The notes: generated from the sequence alone by a model not told the origin. Counted from the stretch's first letter, positions 14,098 through 22,728 are shown. The stretch: DNA of 24,710 nucleotides from an uncultured Bacteroidales bacterium (GCA_900539915.1 UQDU01000030.1:1-24710); one strand, 5' to 3'. Translations and numbers: made by a program.

Positions 14098-15510
14098 TTA
14101 TGAGTTAGAGAGTGAACTGAAATAGCGGCGTGTCTCTTCCTTGACTTTCTTGCGCAGAAGTATCAGGGCGAGCATGGTGTGAAATGCCATGAACGCATAG
14201 AATAGGTCACAAAGGCCTACGGCGGCCTTGAGAGGCACCACGGCAAATAGAATCAGCGAGAGGATGAAGAAGTATGTGTACCATCGTGCTTTGCGCCGCC
14301 CCCATAGGTAGCTGGCACATGTGAATCCATAGAATGAATAGCTGAACATCGACGACATGGCGAAGCACAGCACGATGGTCAGCAGAAACATATCGCCGTA
14401 GGGGATGGCCGTGCGGAACGCCTGCATGGCCACCGTCAGCCCCTGCACCTGCCCAGAGGAGATGTCGCCGCAAAGCAGTATAGCCAAGGCGGTCAGGGTA
14501 CACACGAGTCCTGAATCTATGGCCGGTCCGAGCATCGCCACGAGTCCTTCCTTGACAGGTTCGGTGTTGCGCGATGCTCCGTGCATGATGGTAGCGGTGC
14601 CAATGCCGGCATCGTTGACAAATGCAGCTCGTCGTGCCCCTATGATGGCTATACCGGCGAGCGCACCCCAGCCGGCGCGGAGATTGAAGGCTTCGGTAAA
14701 TATAGAGGCTATTACTCCCGGCACATCCTGCAGGTGCGTGACGATGATGTAGCTGACGAGCGCGAAGTAGAGAGCCACCATAAACGGCACAAGGTATGAG
14801 GCCACTTTGGCTATGCGTCTGATGCCTCCGAGCACCACCAGAGCCACTACGGCGGCGATGGCTACGCCTATGGCAAACCGCAGACTGACGGTGTCGGCGC
14901 CGTCCCATACTCCGGCCACGAGGGCTTCGGTCAGCTGGTTGGCGTTGAGTATGCAGAGTGTCCCGAGCATTCCGGCAAATGCAAAAGTCAGAGCCAGCGG
15001 TCGCCATTTCTTGCCGAGACCACGTTCGATGATGTGCATGGTGCCACCTTGCGGATTGCCGTCACGGTCACGTCCCTTGTATTTGATGGCGAGGACACCT
15101 TCGTGGTATTTGGTTGACATGCCCACCAATGCGCTCATCCACATCCAGAATATAGCTCCTGGTCCACCCATCATCAGGGCTATGGCCACGCCGGCTATAT
15201 TTCCCATGCCGATAGTGGCTGACACGGCCGAAGCAAGAGCCTGGAGTGAACTTATTTGACCTGTGGCTTTGCCGTCGGCACTCTGCTTGGTGCGGAGCAC
15301 TCTGACAGAGTGTGGCAGACGTCGCAGGGACGTGAAACCGCTGTAGCAAAACAGGAACAGTCCGCCTCCTATCAGCAGCACGAACAGCGGATAGCCACAC
15401 AGTGCATCGGCTACAGAGGTGAGCCATTGCCCCATGGTTTCAAACACGGAATTTATGTCAAGTGTATGAAGTGCGGTGGTTAGTGTCGGTATCATTAAGA
15501 TATTTTGCAA
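14098..15510 (-). CDS. AGCS family sodium:alanine/glycine symporter
   Basis: An inner-membrane secondary transporter that brings in alanine or glycine with sodium. 470 residues from the ATG at 15510; the ATG at 15495 (MIPTLTTAL) is also possible. The family hallmarks are present: FTSLRRLPHSVRVL (58-71), the ALASAVSATIGMGNIAGVAIALMMGGPGAIFWMW region, STKYHEGVLAIKYKGRDRDGNPQGGTMHII, AGWGALAGIAIIGARRAAFVNDAGIGTATIMHGAS, and the late helices FYGFTCASYLWG. About ten or more hydrophobic segments are seen. It is first in a likely operon with the M18 aminopeptidase, tatA and tatC. The exact amino acid cannot be told from sequence. Its upstream region holds a tandem 17-bp repeat and a -7 element. Confidence 0.93.
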   Translation of the reverse strand: MQNILMIPTLTTALHTLDINSVFETMGQWLTSVADALCGYPLFVLLIGGGLFLFCYSGFTSLRRLPHSVRVLRTKQSADGKATGQISSLQALASAVSATIGMGNIAGVAIALMMGGPGAIFWMWMSALVGMSTKYHEGVLAIKYKGRDRDGNPQGGTMHIIERGLGKKWRPLALTFAFAGMLGTLCILNANQLTEALVAGVWDGADTVSLRFAIGVAIAAVVALVVLGGIRRIAKVASYLVPFMVALYFALVSYIIVTHLQDVPGVIASIFTEAFNLRAGWGALAGIAIIGARRAAFVNDAGIGTATIMHGASRNTEPVKEGLVAMLGPAIDSGLVCTLTALAILLCGDISSGQVQGLTVAMQAFRTAIPYGDMFLLTIVLCFAMSSMFSYSFYGFTCASYLWGRRKARWYTYFFILSLILFAVVPLKAAVGLCDLFYAFMAFHTMLALILLRKKVKEETRRYFSSLSNS

Positions 15511-15534
15511 GAAACGGAGCCAATGTGCTAAGAT

Positions 15535-15568
15535 ATATTAAAACATTTGACATATTAAAACATTTGAC
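15535..15568. repeat. Tandem 17-bp direct repeat between divergent genes
   Basis: atattaaaacatttgac occurs twice back to back with no mismatch (15535-15551 and 15552-15568). It lies in the 121-nt gap between the divergent symporter and porin genes. The unit length (about 1.6 helical turns) could suit two regulator molecules, or each catttgac could serve as a -33 box for the plus-strand porin. No regulator is known. Confidence 0.8.
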
Positions 15569-15586
15569 TGCCTGGTAACGTTATTA

Positions 15587-15594
15587 CAAATATA
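15587..15594 (-). promoter_or_regulatory. Possible -7 element for the symporter operon
   Basis: The minus strand reads TATATTTG (TAnnTTTG). Transcription would begin about 70 nt before the ATG at 15510 and run through the tandem repeat, putting it in the leader. The -33 box is not clear. Confidence 0.4.
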
Positions 15595-15631
15595 CGAAAA
15601 AAGATTTCATTATATAAATACTTAACAGGTT

Positions 15632-16936
15632 ATGCGTCATTTTCTCAAAGTTTCAAGTGCTTTGATTGCATCGGCACTTGCTGTAGTAACAATCAGTGCC
15701 CAGGAATCCGCTGTCGAAATCCCTGACGACACGGTCATACTCAATGCTAAGCCCGAGGAACTGAATACCGAGGCCCATCAGCGTATCTTCAATGCCCTTT
15801 TTCAGCCTGACGGCTGGCACTATGAGGTGCGTCAGGCTCCGCGTTTCCTTTTCGTGGATAAGAAAGGCCGTGTGGCTCTCGGTATCGGCGGCATGCTTAA
15901 AGGAACGCTGCAATATGATTTTGACGGGTCGGTTGACGGCAACGGCTCTTTTGTTCCGCATGATATACCCGTTCCGTCTGACCCGGAGATGCGGTCAGGT
16001 TTTGACGGCACGGTCAATAATTCAAAACTATATATCAAGCTGGTAGGCCATCAGGAAAAACTCGGCAACTACGGCATGTATATCGAGACTGAATTTTCGG
16101 GCGGAGAGAGCGGCAACTGCTTCAAACTGAAACAGGCATGGGCCAACATAGGCCGTCTGCGTGCCGGTCTGGCTACCGCGCTTTTCAATGATGATGATGC
16201 AGCTCCCTTTACCGTTGACGAGCAGGGACCAGCCGGTGGCACCTGTTCCGATAATGTTGGCATTCAATGGACGCCCCGTTTCGGCAAGGACAAGCAGTGG
16301 ACTGTCGGAGTGGCTATGGAAGTGCCCCAGGCATCCTATACCCTGACTGACGATACTCACAAGATAGCCCAGCGCGTTCCTGACATCCCGGCCTATTTGC
16401 AGTATGGATGGGACGGTGGTGACAGCCGCGTGCGTCTGTCGGCCATCCTGCGCAATCTTTCTTATCGTGATGTCGTCACGGCAGATAACCGCACGGCCAC
16501 CGGGTGGGGCGTGGAACTCAGTGGCAATATCGCCAGCATACCTAACACTACCATCTTCTATCAGTGCATGTATGGCAAAGGTGTTGCCCAGTATCTCAAC
16601 GACCTCAGCGGAATGGACTACGACCTGATACCTTCGGTAGATGAAGCCGGCAAACTGATAACTCCGGGAACTCTCGGCTATTTCGCCGGCGTACAGTATG
16701 ATTTTTCAAGCAAATTCTTCATGTCGGCCACCTATAGCCAGTGCCGCCTGTACAATCAGGCCTCACTCGGAGCTGATGCCTATCGTTACGGCCAGTATGT
16801 GGCGGTCAACGGAGTCTGCGAACCTGTCACCGGCCTCCAGTTCGGCCTCGAATACCTCTGGGGCAAACGCGCCGACTGCAACCACACCTCCAACCACGCC
16901 AACCGCATCATGTTAATGGCCGCCTACAGCTTCTGA
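15632..16936 (+). CDS. DcaP-like outer-membrane porin
   Basis: 434 residues starting with a signal peptide (MRHFLKVSSALIASALAVVTISAQ). After a polar segment the protein is a series of alternating amphipathic strands typical of a trimeric porin barrel: FLFVDKKGRVALGIGGMLKG, KLYIKLVGHQEKLGNYGMYIETEF, KLKQAWANIGRLRAGLATALF, then VGIQWTPRFGKDKQWTVGVAM. It closes with the C-terminal aromatic residue (MLMAAYSF) needed for Bam-mediated insertion. DEQGPAGGTCSDNVGIQW is the segment I associate with the DcaP-like/porin family of Bacteroidetes, where members pass anions or small organic acids. The substrate is unknown here. It is a single gene, divergent from the symporter and convergent with the protease. 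Confidence 0.85.
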   Translation: MRHFLKVSSALIASALAVVTISAQESAVEIPDDTVILNAKPEELNTEAHQRIFNALFQPDGWHYEVRQAPRFLFVDKKGRVALGIGGMLKGTLQYDFDGSVDGNGSFVPHDIPVPSDPEMRSGFDGTVNNSKLYIKLVGHQEKLGNYGMYIETEFSGGESGNCFKLKQAWANIGRLRAGLATALFNDDDAAPFTVDEQGPAGGTCSDNVGIQWTPRFGKDKQWTVGVAMEVPQASYTLTDDTHKIAQRVPDIPAYLQYGWDGGDSRVRLSAILRNLSYRDVVTADNRTATGWGVELSGNIASIPNTTIFYQCMYGKGVAQYLNDLSGMDYDLIPSVDEAGKLITPGTLGYFAGVQYDFSSKFFMSATYSQCRLYNQASLGADAYRYGQYVAVNGVCEPVTGLQFGLEYLWGKRADCNHTSNHANRIMLMAAYSF

Positions 16937-16952
16937 CCTCCCCAGAAAATAC

Positions 16953-16998
16953 AAATATGGCGCAGCCCTTCGCCCTCCGAAGTGTCTGCGCCATATTT
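16953..16998. terminator. Bidirectional terminator between porin and protease genes
   Basis: aaatatggcgcag (16953-16965) and ctgcgccatattt (16986-16998) make a perfect 13-bp stem with a further ccttcg/cgaag pairing in the loop and A/T runs on both sides. A second small hairpin (tatcgc-aaga-gcgata, 17005-17020) lies just before the protease stop. It suits two convergent genes. Confidence 0.85.
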
Positions 16999-17023
16999 AT
17001 TTTATATCGCAAGAGCGATACTG

Positions 17024-19528
17024 TTATTTTATGTAGATTTTGGTGGTTGAGGTGCCTTGGCGGCGGATGTAGATGCCAGGGGTCAGGGCTGAGGGGTTGA
17101 TGCGGAGACCCTGGAGGGTGTAATATTCGGCATTTTCGTAGGAGGTGTCTGTGTTGGTGTCGGCTATGGATGAGTTTGACAGAGCCACTGTGACGGTCTC
17201 GGACCATGGGCTTTCGCTATGGAGCGTAGCATCTACAGGGACAGCCTTGACACGGTAGTCATATGTGACATCGGGTTTCAGGCCTTTCACCAGATACTGC
17301 GTGTCTGTGATGCCTGTTATGGTCATGTCGGTCTGGTCTCCGCTGATGGCCGGGGCTTTCATGCTCTTTGTGGCTGTCGCATCGCCGAGGTAGATGTATG
17401 CACTGTAGATGTATGCACGCTTCTTGGCAGCGACGGTTTCTATCTTGATTTTGAAATTCTTGCTGAGTTTGGGAAGCACTACGGTGTAGTCTTGGGCTGT
17501 CTTTTCCAATGTGACCTCGGCTGACGAAAGTGTAGTCGAACCGGATAGGGCGGATATGCGCAGTTTGACGTTGGTGTCGTTGTTAAACGATCTTGCATTT
17601 ACGGTAACAGTGGCGCAGTCATAGTCTCCTATGGTAATATCCGACTTGGTGACTACACCGCCGGTTTTGCTGGTGCTGCCAAACTTGATGGCTTCGGTGG
17701 TGCCTCCTGTCTGGGTGTAAAACTCGGCTGAGCCCTCGGTGGTCCAATCCTTAGTGTAGTCGCCGCCCTTGAAAAATTTGGTTGACAGAGCCAGCTCATA
17801 TTTGATGTCGCGGTGCTCGAATACATTGAGTGTATATGTGACATCGTTATCATCAGCCGGAGACCATACGGCGGTAAAGGAGTCCGGGCCGTTGACTACA
17901 GGCGTGTTGCTGCCCGATACCGTAGGTGTGGCCACGGGTGGCAGGGCTGCCTTTGCAATCCAGAAGGAGATGGAACCGTCGTTATTGCGTGTCATTTCGG
18001 TCACGGGCATACCGATGGCGCGGCCTGTGTTGGGGCTGAATGAGGGAGTGGATTCATCGGTCAGTTCATTGGCGTTGCCATAGGGCCAGAGGTCGCCGAG
18101 CAGGCTCTGTTCGTCAGGCTCATAATAGGTCTCTCCGCCGTATGTGTAACGGTTGAGTTTCAGTTCGCCATCCGCAGGTACCAGCGTCATGCGTTGCAGG
18201 TCATAGTCGTTGACCGTGTTGCCGTCCCATGCGCTTTGGCTGTAGGTCACATGTGAAATCATCAAACCATCAGCAGGTATATAGGTGTCCCAGCCCTGGC
18301 GTGCGCGGTGTTCAATGATGTAATATTCGTTGTCATCGGCCGGGTTGGTGATTTTGACGGCTTTGTCGGTGGCTGCATTGCCCGAGTTGAACACCGGGAG
18401 GGCGTAATTGGTGTTTTCAGTGGCATCATCTATTTTAAGCCAGCCCATGAATTCTTTTTCATAGGCCGAATATCCTATAGGCGTGTAACCGTCATCGTTG
18501 TAGCTGCCGGAATCCATCAGCGACCATGATGCCATGCCGAAGTGTCCCGTATATTGCGTGTCATAGAAATCTGGCAGCCCGAGGCAGTGTGAAAATTCGT
18601 GGCAGAATGTGCCGATGCCTTCCACCTTGGGTGCTCCGCTCATGACATTTAGCTCGTTGAACACGGCAAAACGGTTTATCTTGGTGGAGTTATAGTTGAG
18701 CGATTTGCCATAGTCCGACGATGCCAGATCCCACTGGCATGGCCATACCGACTCGTCAACGTCTGACGATGCCTCGCCTTCGCCGGCGTAGAGAACTATG
18801 ACTGTGTCACACTCGCCGTCGCCGTCATTGTCATACTTGCTGAAATCTATCTGCCCGGCAAGACCGATACAGGCCTGAGCGACCATTGTGCCCACTCCTT
18901 TGTCGTTGCCCCAGTAATCGTTGCCGCCGTAAGTCGCACGTTTGCCCGACAGCGTGTAAGGCCCGTAGACGTCAAATTGCGGTTGGAACAGTCCGTTGGA
19001 CTGGTCTTCAAAATATTGCCGTGCGCTCGTAGATCCGTCTCTGAAGAATTTCTCAAAGGTAGACCGCGGATTGCTGTCGAGAAATTTCTTGTCGGAATAT
19101 TGCACAAGCAGCACCGGAATCCTGGCTTGGCCTTTGTTGACCACCTCGCCTGTCTTTTTCAACGGAGTGGCACTCTGCATCTTCACTCGTGAAGATGCGC
19201 GTGAACGCAGTATCTGCTGGCCGGAAAGTTCGGCTGCATTTTCGCTGAGGAATGTCTGTTCGGCATGACTGCGTTCGCCGGCGTTATGGGCTTTGAGTGT
19301 GGAGAGTCCCGAAGTGGTGAGGTAATGGAAGTCGGCGGCGGAACTCGTGCGTCCTACCGGGATGCCGTCGGTAGTGAGGTATATATGTCGGCGCTCATCG
19401 CCGATTTTGATTACTTCGATGGTGCTTCCGTCGCTCTGTGTTATGGTGTATATGCCTTTGCGTGCAGTCACTCCCATCGAGGGTAGCGCAAGCGATAGGG
19501 CAAGAAGTGGTAGCAAGGTCTTTTTCAT
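17024..19528 (-). CDS. Secreted M6-family metalloprotease with FN3 and T9SS-like tail
   Basis: 834 residues. Signal peptide MKKTLLPLLALSLALPSMGVTA (1-22), a pro-region to about 130, then an M6 (immune-inhibitor-A-like) zinc protease domain to about 525. It shows IPVLLVQYSDKKF (137-149), FEDQSNGLFQPQFDVYGPY, DNDGDGECDTVIVLYAGEGEAS (234-254), and the zinc motif HEFSH (310-314) in GTFCHEFSHCLGLPDFYD with D320 as the probable third ligand. It continues with MDSGSYND and PIGYSAYEKEFMGWL. A jelly-roll-like insert (about 575-720) is followed by a fibronectin type III domain (about 725-785). The tail AEYYTLQGLRINPSALTPGIYI ends in KIYIK, as in T9SS-exported proteins. It is probably extracellular or surface-bound, degrading host or dietary protein. 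dinB upstream is on the same strand but has a 109-nt gap and a separate promoter. Confidence 0.9.
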   Translation of the reverse strand: MKKTLLPLLALSLALPSMGVTARKGIYTITQSDGSTIEVIKIGDERRHIYLTTDGIPVGRTSSAADFHYLTTSGLSTLKAHNAGERSHAEQTFLSENAAELSGQQILRSRASSRVKMQSATPLKKTGEVVNKGQARIPVLLVQYSDKKFLDSNPRSTFEKFFRDGSTSARQYFEDQSNGLFQPQFDVYGPYTLSGKRATYGGNDYWGNDKGVGTMVAQACIGLAGQIDFSKYDNDGDGECDTVIVLYAGEGEASSDVDESVWPCQWDLASSDYGKSLNYNSTKINRFAVFNELNVMSGAPKVEGIGTFCHEFSHCLGLPDFYDTQYTGHFGMASWSLMDSGSYNDDGYTPIGYSAYEKEFMGWLKIDDATENTNYALPVFNSGNAATDKAVKITNPADDNEYYIIEHRARQGWDTYIPADGLMISHVTYSQSAWDGNTVNDYDLQRMTLVPADGELKLNRYTYGGETYYEPDEQSLLGDLWPYGNANELTDESTPSFSPNTGRAIGMPVTEMTRNNDGSISFWIAKAALPPVATPTVSGSNTPVVNGPDSFTAVWSPADDNDVTYTLNVFEHRDIKYELALSTKFFKGGDYTKDWTTEGSAEFYTQTGGTTEAIKFGSTSKTGGVVTKSDITIGDYDCATVTVNARSFNNDTNVKLRISALSGSTTLSSAEVTLEKTAQDYTVVLPKLSKNFKIKIETVAAKKRAYIYSAYIYLGDATATKSMKAPAISGDQTDMTITGITDTQYLVKGLKPDVTYDYRVKAVPVDATLHSESPWSETVTVALSNSSIADTNTDTSYENAEYYTLQGLRINPSALTPGIYIRRQGTSTTKIYIK

Positions 19529-19569
19529 GTTTTTCGGCTTATGGTTATGGGTTGATTTTACCGGAACTG

Positions 19570-19577
19570 CAAAATTA
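19570..19577 (-). promoter_or_regulatory. Bacteroidetes -7 element for the protease gene
   Basis: The minus strand reads TAATTTTG (TAnnTTTG), about 42 nt before the ATG at 19528, in the gap after dinB. This argues for transcription independent of dinB. Confidence 0.5.
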
Positions 19578-19637
19578 ACTATTGATATGTATTGTTAAGT
19601 AATTTTCAGGTTAAAACTTCTAAAACAGATGATGATT

Positions 19638-20744
19638 TCACCATGGCGTCAACGGTTCGTCGCCGAAATCTATAAGAAGCTGCCGACCTTCGGCATTGGT
19701 ATCCTGTCGGGCAGTCTGAGCGTTGTGGACTGACAGCCCTAACAATCTCACGGGGTGGGTAGTGCAGTCCACGCTTTTGGCCAGACGCAGAGCGTATTCG
19801 GTCAGAATTGCTTCGGAATCAAACAGTTCGGCCACTGTCAGGCTGCGTGTAATCTGTATGAAATCGTTGAACTTGACTTTCAGTGTGAGCGTGTGCCCTG
19901 AGAAATTCTTGCGTTCCAGACGTCCGCTGAGATCTTTTATAAGCGTTATCAGCTGCTGCTCCATCTCCTCGGGTGCCGATATGTCATGGTCAAATGTTTC
20001 CTCACACCCTACTGACTTGCGCTCGCGCACCGGGCATACAGGGCGGTCATCAATGCCACGGGCGAAATTATAGTATATTATTCCTGATTTGCCAAATTCA
20101 TCGGTCAGCTTATGTAGCGGCCATTGTCTCAGCTGTAGGCCGTTATGTATCCCGAGGCTGTGCATGTGACGCGCCGTGACCGGTCCCACGCCCCAGAATC
20201 GCTCTATATCTATGTTGTCGATAAATTCTATGGCACGCGAGGGGTGGATGGTGCAGAGTCCGTCGGGCTTGCGGTAGTCCGAGGCTATCTTGGCCAGAAA
20301 TTTGTTGTATGAGACCCCGGCCGAAGCCACAAGCCGGAGCCGCTGACGTATCTTGTCCTTGATTTCACGCGCTATTTCCACGGCCAATTCGATTCCCGGC
20401 TTATTGTCTGTGACATCTAAGAATGCTTCGTCAAGTGACAGCGGTTCTACAATATCGGTATATTCATGGAAAATATCGTGGATGGCGGCTGACACTTCTT
20501 TGTACACACCCATACGCCCCGGAACGAAAATCAAGTGCGGACACCGGCGTTTGGCCGTGACTGACGGCATGGCCGAATGGATGCCGTAGCGTCGGGCCTC
20601 GTAGCTTGCCGTCGCCACCACTCCGCGTGGCCCGTCGTGGCCCACCACGATCGGCATGCCGCGTAGATGCGGATTGTCGCGCTGCTCTACCGCGGCATAG
20701 AACGCATCCATGTCGATATGTATTATCTTCCTGAGCTTATCCAT
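19638..20744 (-). CDS. dinB: DNA polymerase IV (Y-family, DinB)
   Basis: Error-prone translesion DNA polymerase. 368 residues from the ATG at 20744 (MDKLRKIIHIDMDAFYAAVE); a GTG at 20756 would add four residues. Catalytic carboxylates are visible: D11 in HIDMDAFYA, and D105 with E106 in PLSLDEAFLDV. A tyrosine (Y16) stands at the steric-gate position. The finger/thumb stretch GVVATASYEARRYGIHSAMP and the helix-hairpin-helix region IERFWGVGPVTARHMHSLGI are typical, followed by the little-finger domain (SVGCEETFDHDI..LTLKVKFNDFIQITRS). Close to the C-terminus QLLIDF fits the sliding-clamp-binding motif. Length is normal for DinB. No LexA box was recognised upstream, so SOS control cannot be claimed. 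Confidence 0.95.
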   Translation of the reverse strand: MDKLRKIIHIDMDAFYAAVEQRDNPHLRGMPIVVGHDGPRGVVATASYEARRYGIHSAMPSVTAKRRCPHLIFVPGRMGVYKEVSAAIHDIFHEYTDIVEPLSLDEAFLDVTDNKPGIELAVEIAREIKDKIRQRLRLVASAGVSYNKFLAKIASDYRKPDGLCTIHPSRAIEFIDNIDIERFWGVGPVTARHMHSLGIHNGLQLRQWPLHKLTDEFGKSGIIYYNFARGIDDRPVCPVRERKSVGCEETFDHDISAPEEMEQQLITLIKDLSGRLERKNFSGHTLTLKVKFNDFIQITRSLTVAELFDSEAILTEYALRLAKSVDCTTHPVRLLGLSVHNAQTARQDTNAEGRQLLIDFGDEPLTPW

Positions 20745-20825
20745 TGGCTGTGACACGTGGCTTGTCGGTATGTGTCAGGGGATGGATGGCGGCCTGTAGC
20801 CGGGTTTTATCCTACATCCCTGTTA

Positions 20826-20833
20826 CAAATTTA
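20826..20833 (-). promoter_or_regulatory. Possible -7 element for dinB
   Basis: The minus strand reads TAAATTTG (TAnnTTTG), giving a leader of about 75 nt before dinB. No TTTG -33 box is found, so confidence is modest. Confidence 0.35.
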
Positions 20834-20884
20834 TGCATAATTATGCGGAATATATTAATCAGAGGTGTGAAAATCCGATAAAAG

Positions 20885-20916
20885 TTTGTCGGTGTTGCGG
20901 AAAAACATTATTTTTG
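20885..20916 (+). promoter_or_regulatory. Upstream promoter in the 446-nt gap (P1)
   Basis: TTTG at 20885-20888, a 20-nt spacer and TATTTTTG at 20909-20916 match the Bacteroidetes consensus. From here to the ATG at 21203 is about 280 nt, so it drives either a long leader or a small RNA in the gap. Confidence 0.6.
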
Positions 20917-21008
20917 CAGCGAATTGAAACAGAAGGTATTCTATCATCCGATACCGCGTGAAATGTCATCTCCGTTTCTCCTGTTTTTGTTACGTGGCAC
21001 GGATGGTA

Positions 21009-21038
21009 TTTGATTTTTTTAAGTAAGACTTAATTTTG
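21009..21038 (+). promoter_or_regulatory. Proximal promoter of the pseudouridine synthase gene (P2)
   Basis: TTTG at 21009-21012, an 18-nt spacer and TAATTTTG at 21031-21038. The leader would be about 158 nt and has no clear hairpin terminator or known riboswitch. The rest of the gap 20757-21202 shows no gene. Confidence 0.65.
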
Positions 21039-21202
21039 AACTCTAATCCAAATATAAAAAGGTAAAACAAAACACAACAACTACTTAACCGCAGCGCCGA
21101 GAGGCATAAGCAACCCCCAATTTGTCTGAGTATTGACTCGGCAAAATCAAAAAAACACCATTCACAATCTAATCTCTAAAAAGAAGCGTCTGAACTAAAG
21201 TT

Positions 21203-22690
21203 ATGGAGAGCAACGAAAAGAAGTCGAAACGCCCCCGTATAGGCGTGTCTGCCCCCATGTCGTCTGACAACTTCCAGTCAGCAAACGATTTCAACGGCAA
21301 GGAAAATTTCAGTAATTCATCATCAAACGACCGTCAGAACGACTCTGAAGGTCAGTCCGAACAGCAGGGCGGCTACCAGCCCCGTCAGTATCAGCCCCGT
21401 CAGTATCAGCAGGGCGGCTACCAGCAGCGTCCCTACGGCAACCGTCAGCAGGGTGGCTATCAGCAGCGTCCCTATGGCAACCGTCAGCAGGGCGGCTACC
21501 AGCCCCGTCAGTATCAGCAGGGCGAAGGCGGCTACCAGCCCCGTCAGGGCGGTTACCAGCCCCGTCCCTATAACAACAACCGTCAGCAGGGCGAAGGCGG
21601 CTATCAGCCTCGTCAGGGCGGTTATCAGCCACGTCAGCAGGGCGAAGGCGGTTATCAGCCCCGTCAGGGCGGCTACCAGCCCCGTCAACAGGGCGAAGGC
21701 GGTTATCAGCCTCGTCAGGGCGGTTACCAGCCTCGTCAGCAGGGCGGCTACCAGCAGCGTCCCTATGGCAACCGTCAGCAGCAGGGCGGCTATCAGCCCC
21801 GTCAGCAGCGCTCCTATAACAATCAGGGCGGCCAGCGTCCTTATGGTAACCGTCAGCAGCGTCCCGGTCAGCAGGGCATGCAACGTAACCAGTTCGGTAT
21901 GCCACACGGAGGCAAGAGCTTCATCCCGCGCCCCAAGCGCATCGAATATGAGGAGACTGTCGTAGATCCCAATGAACCTATCCGTCTCAACAAATATATG
22001 GCCAATGCCGGCATCTGCTCACGTCGCGAAGCCGACGAATTCATCCAGCAAGGTCTCGTAAAGGTCAATGGGGAAGTGGTCACCGAACTCGGCACCAAAA
22101 TCACCCACAACGACAAGGTGGAATATGATGACAAGGTGGTGACTCTCGAGCGCAAGTGCTACATATTGCTCAACAAGCCCAAGGATTGCGTCACTACAAG
22201 CGATGACCCCAACGGACGTCTGACGGTGATGGATCTGGTCAAGAAAGCATGTGACGAGCGCATATATCCTGTAGGCCGTCTGGACCGCAACACTACCGGT
22301 GTGCTCCTGCTCACCAACGACGGTGACCTTGCATCCAAGCTGACACATCCCAAGTATGTCAAGAAGAAAATCTACCATGTATGGTGTGACAAGGATATCG
22401 CCGAGGAGGATATGCAGCGTATCGCCGACGGCATAGAGCTTGAGGACGGCCCCATCCACGCCGACGCTATCAGCTATGCCACCATGACTGACCGCAATCA
22501 GGCCGGTATCGAGATACACTCCGGACGTAACCGCGTGGTGCGCCGCATATTCGAGAGCCTCGGTTATCATGTGACCAAGCTTGACCGTGTGTATTTTGCC
22601 GGTCTGACCAAGAAAAATCTTCCGCGCGGACGCTGGCGTTATCTCACCCAGGAGGAGGTCAATTTCCTCAAGATGGGTTCGTTTGAATAA
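21203..22690 (+). CDS. RsuA/RluB-type rRNA pseudouridine synthase with long repeat tail
   Basis: 495 residues, against about 240-300 for RluB-type enzymes. Residues 1-50 are polar. About 52-222 are a low-complexity domain of GGYQPRQ, GGYQQRPYGNRQQ and QGEGG units, rich in Gly, Tyr, Gln and Arg and predicted to be disordered. The enzyme follows: an S4 RNA-binding domain (IRLNKYMANAGICSRREADEFIQQGLVKVNGEVV, 260-293), then the catalytic domain with YILLNKPKDCVTT (320-332), GRLDRNTTGVLLLTNDGDL (358-376) with catalytic D361, and the conserved C-terminal segment GRNRVVRRIFESLGYHVTKLDRVYFAGL (441-468). It should isomerise a uridine in 23S rRNA (RluB site) or a related position; which one is not decidable here. 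asnS follows after 38 nt and is likely co-transcribed. Tyr and Arg in the tail suggest RNA binding or condensate formation. Confidence 0.92.
   Translation: MESNEKKSKRPRIGVSAPMSSDNFQSANDFNGKENFSNSSSNDRQNDSEGQSEQQGGYQPRQYQPRQYQQGGYQQRPYGNRQQGGYQQRPYGNRQQGGYQPRQYQQGEGGYQPRQGGYQPRPYNNNRQQGEGGYQPRQGGYQPRQQGEGGYQPRQGGYQPRQQGEGGYQPRQGGYQPRQQGGYQQRPYGNRQQQGGYQPRQQRSYNNQGGQRPYGNRQQRPGQQGMQRNQFGMPHGGKSFIPRPKRIEYEETVVDPNEPIRLNKYMANAGICSRREADEFIQQGLVKVNGEVVTELGTKITHNDKVEYDDKVVTLERKCYILLNKPKDCVTTSDDPNGRLTVMDLVKKACDERIYPVGRLDRNTTGVLLLTNDGDLASKLTHPKYVKKKIYHVWCDKDIAEEDMQRIADGIELEDGPIHADAISYATMTDRNQAGIEIHSGRNRVVRRIFESLGYHVTKLDRVYFAGLTKKNLPRGRWRYLTQEEVNFLKMGSFE
21356..21869 (+). repeat. In-frame tandem repeats encoding the GGYQPRQ tail
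   Basis: Imperfect repeats of 21-51 bp, all in frame. The clearest is a 51-bp unit encoding QGEGGYQPRQGGYQPRQ, present three times intact and once with an insert (PYNNNR). Around a dozen YQPR(Q/P) units are counted. Units are near-identical at the DNA level (ggctaccagccccgtcag type), so copy number could change by slippage or recombination. Confidence 0.9.
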
Positions 22691-22728
22691 TCGCCGACAG
22701 CTATCGACAGAGATATAACAGATAATTT

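Noticed and set aside
14207..15007. 266-codon minus-strand frame rich in His and Arg
   Set aside because: It is an alternative frame inside the symporter gene with the typical composition of a shadow frame.
20785..20815. Minus-strand segment ggataaaacccggctacagg resembling the 3' end of RNase P RNA
   Set aside because: The conserved 5' part (gaggaaagtccgggc-type) is absent from the next 400 nt on that strand, which instead hold plus-strand promoters. At most it is a short look-alike or hairpin in the dinB leader.
21309..21907. Long open frames on the opposite strand of the synthase repeat region
   Set aside because: They are shadows of the GGYQPRQ repeats, and their composition (repeated Ala/Asp/Arg or Leu/Thr/Ala) simply mirrors the tandem repeat.
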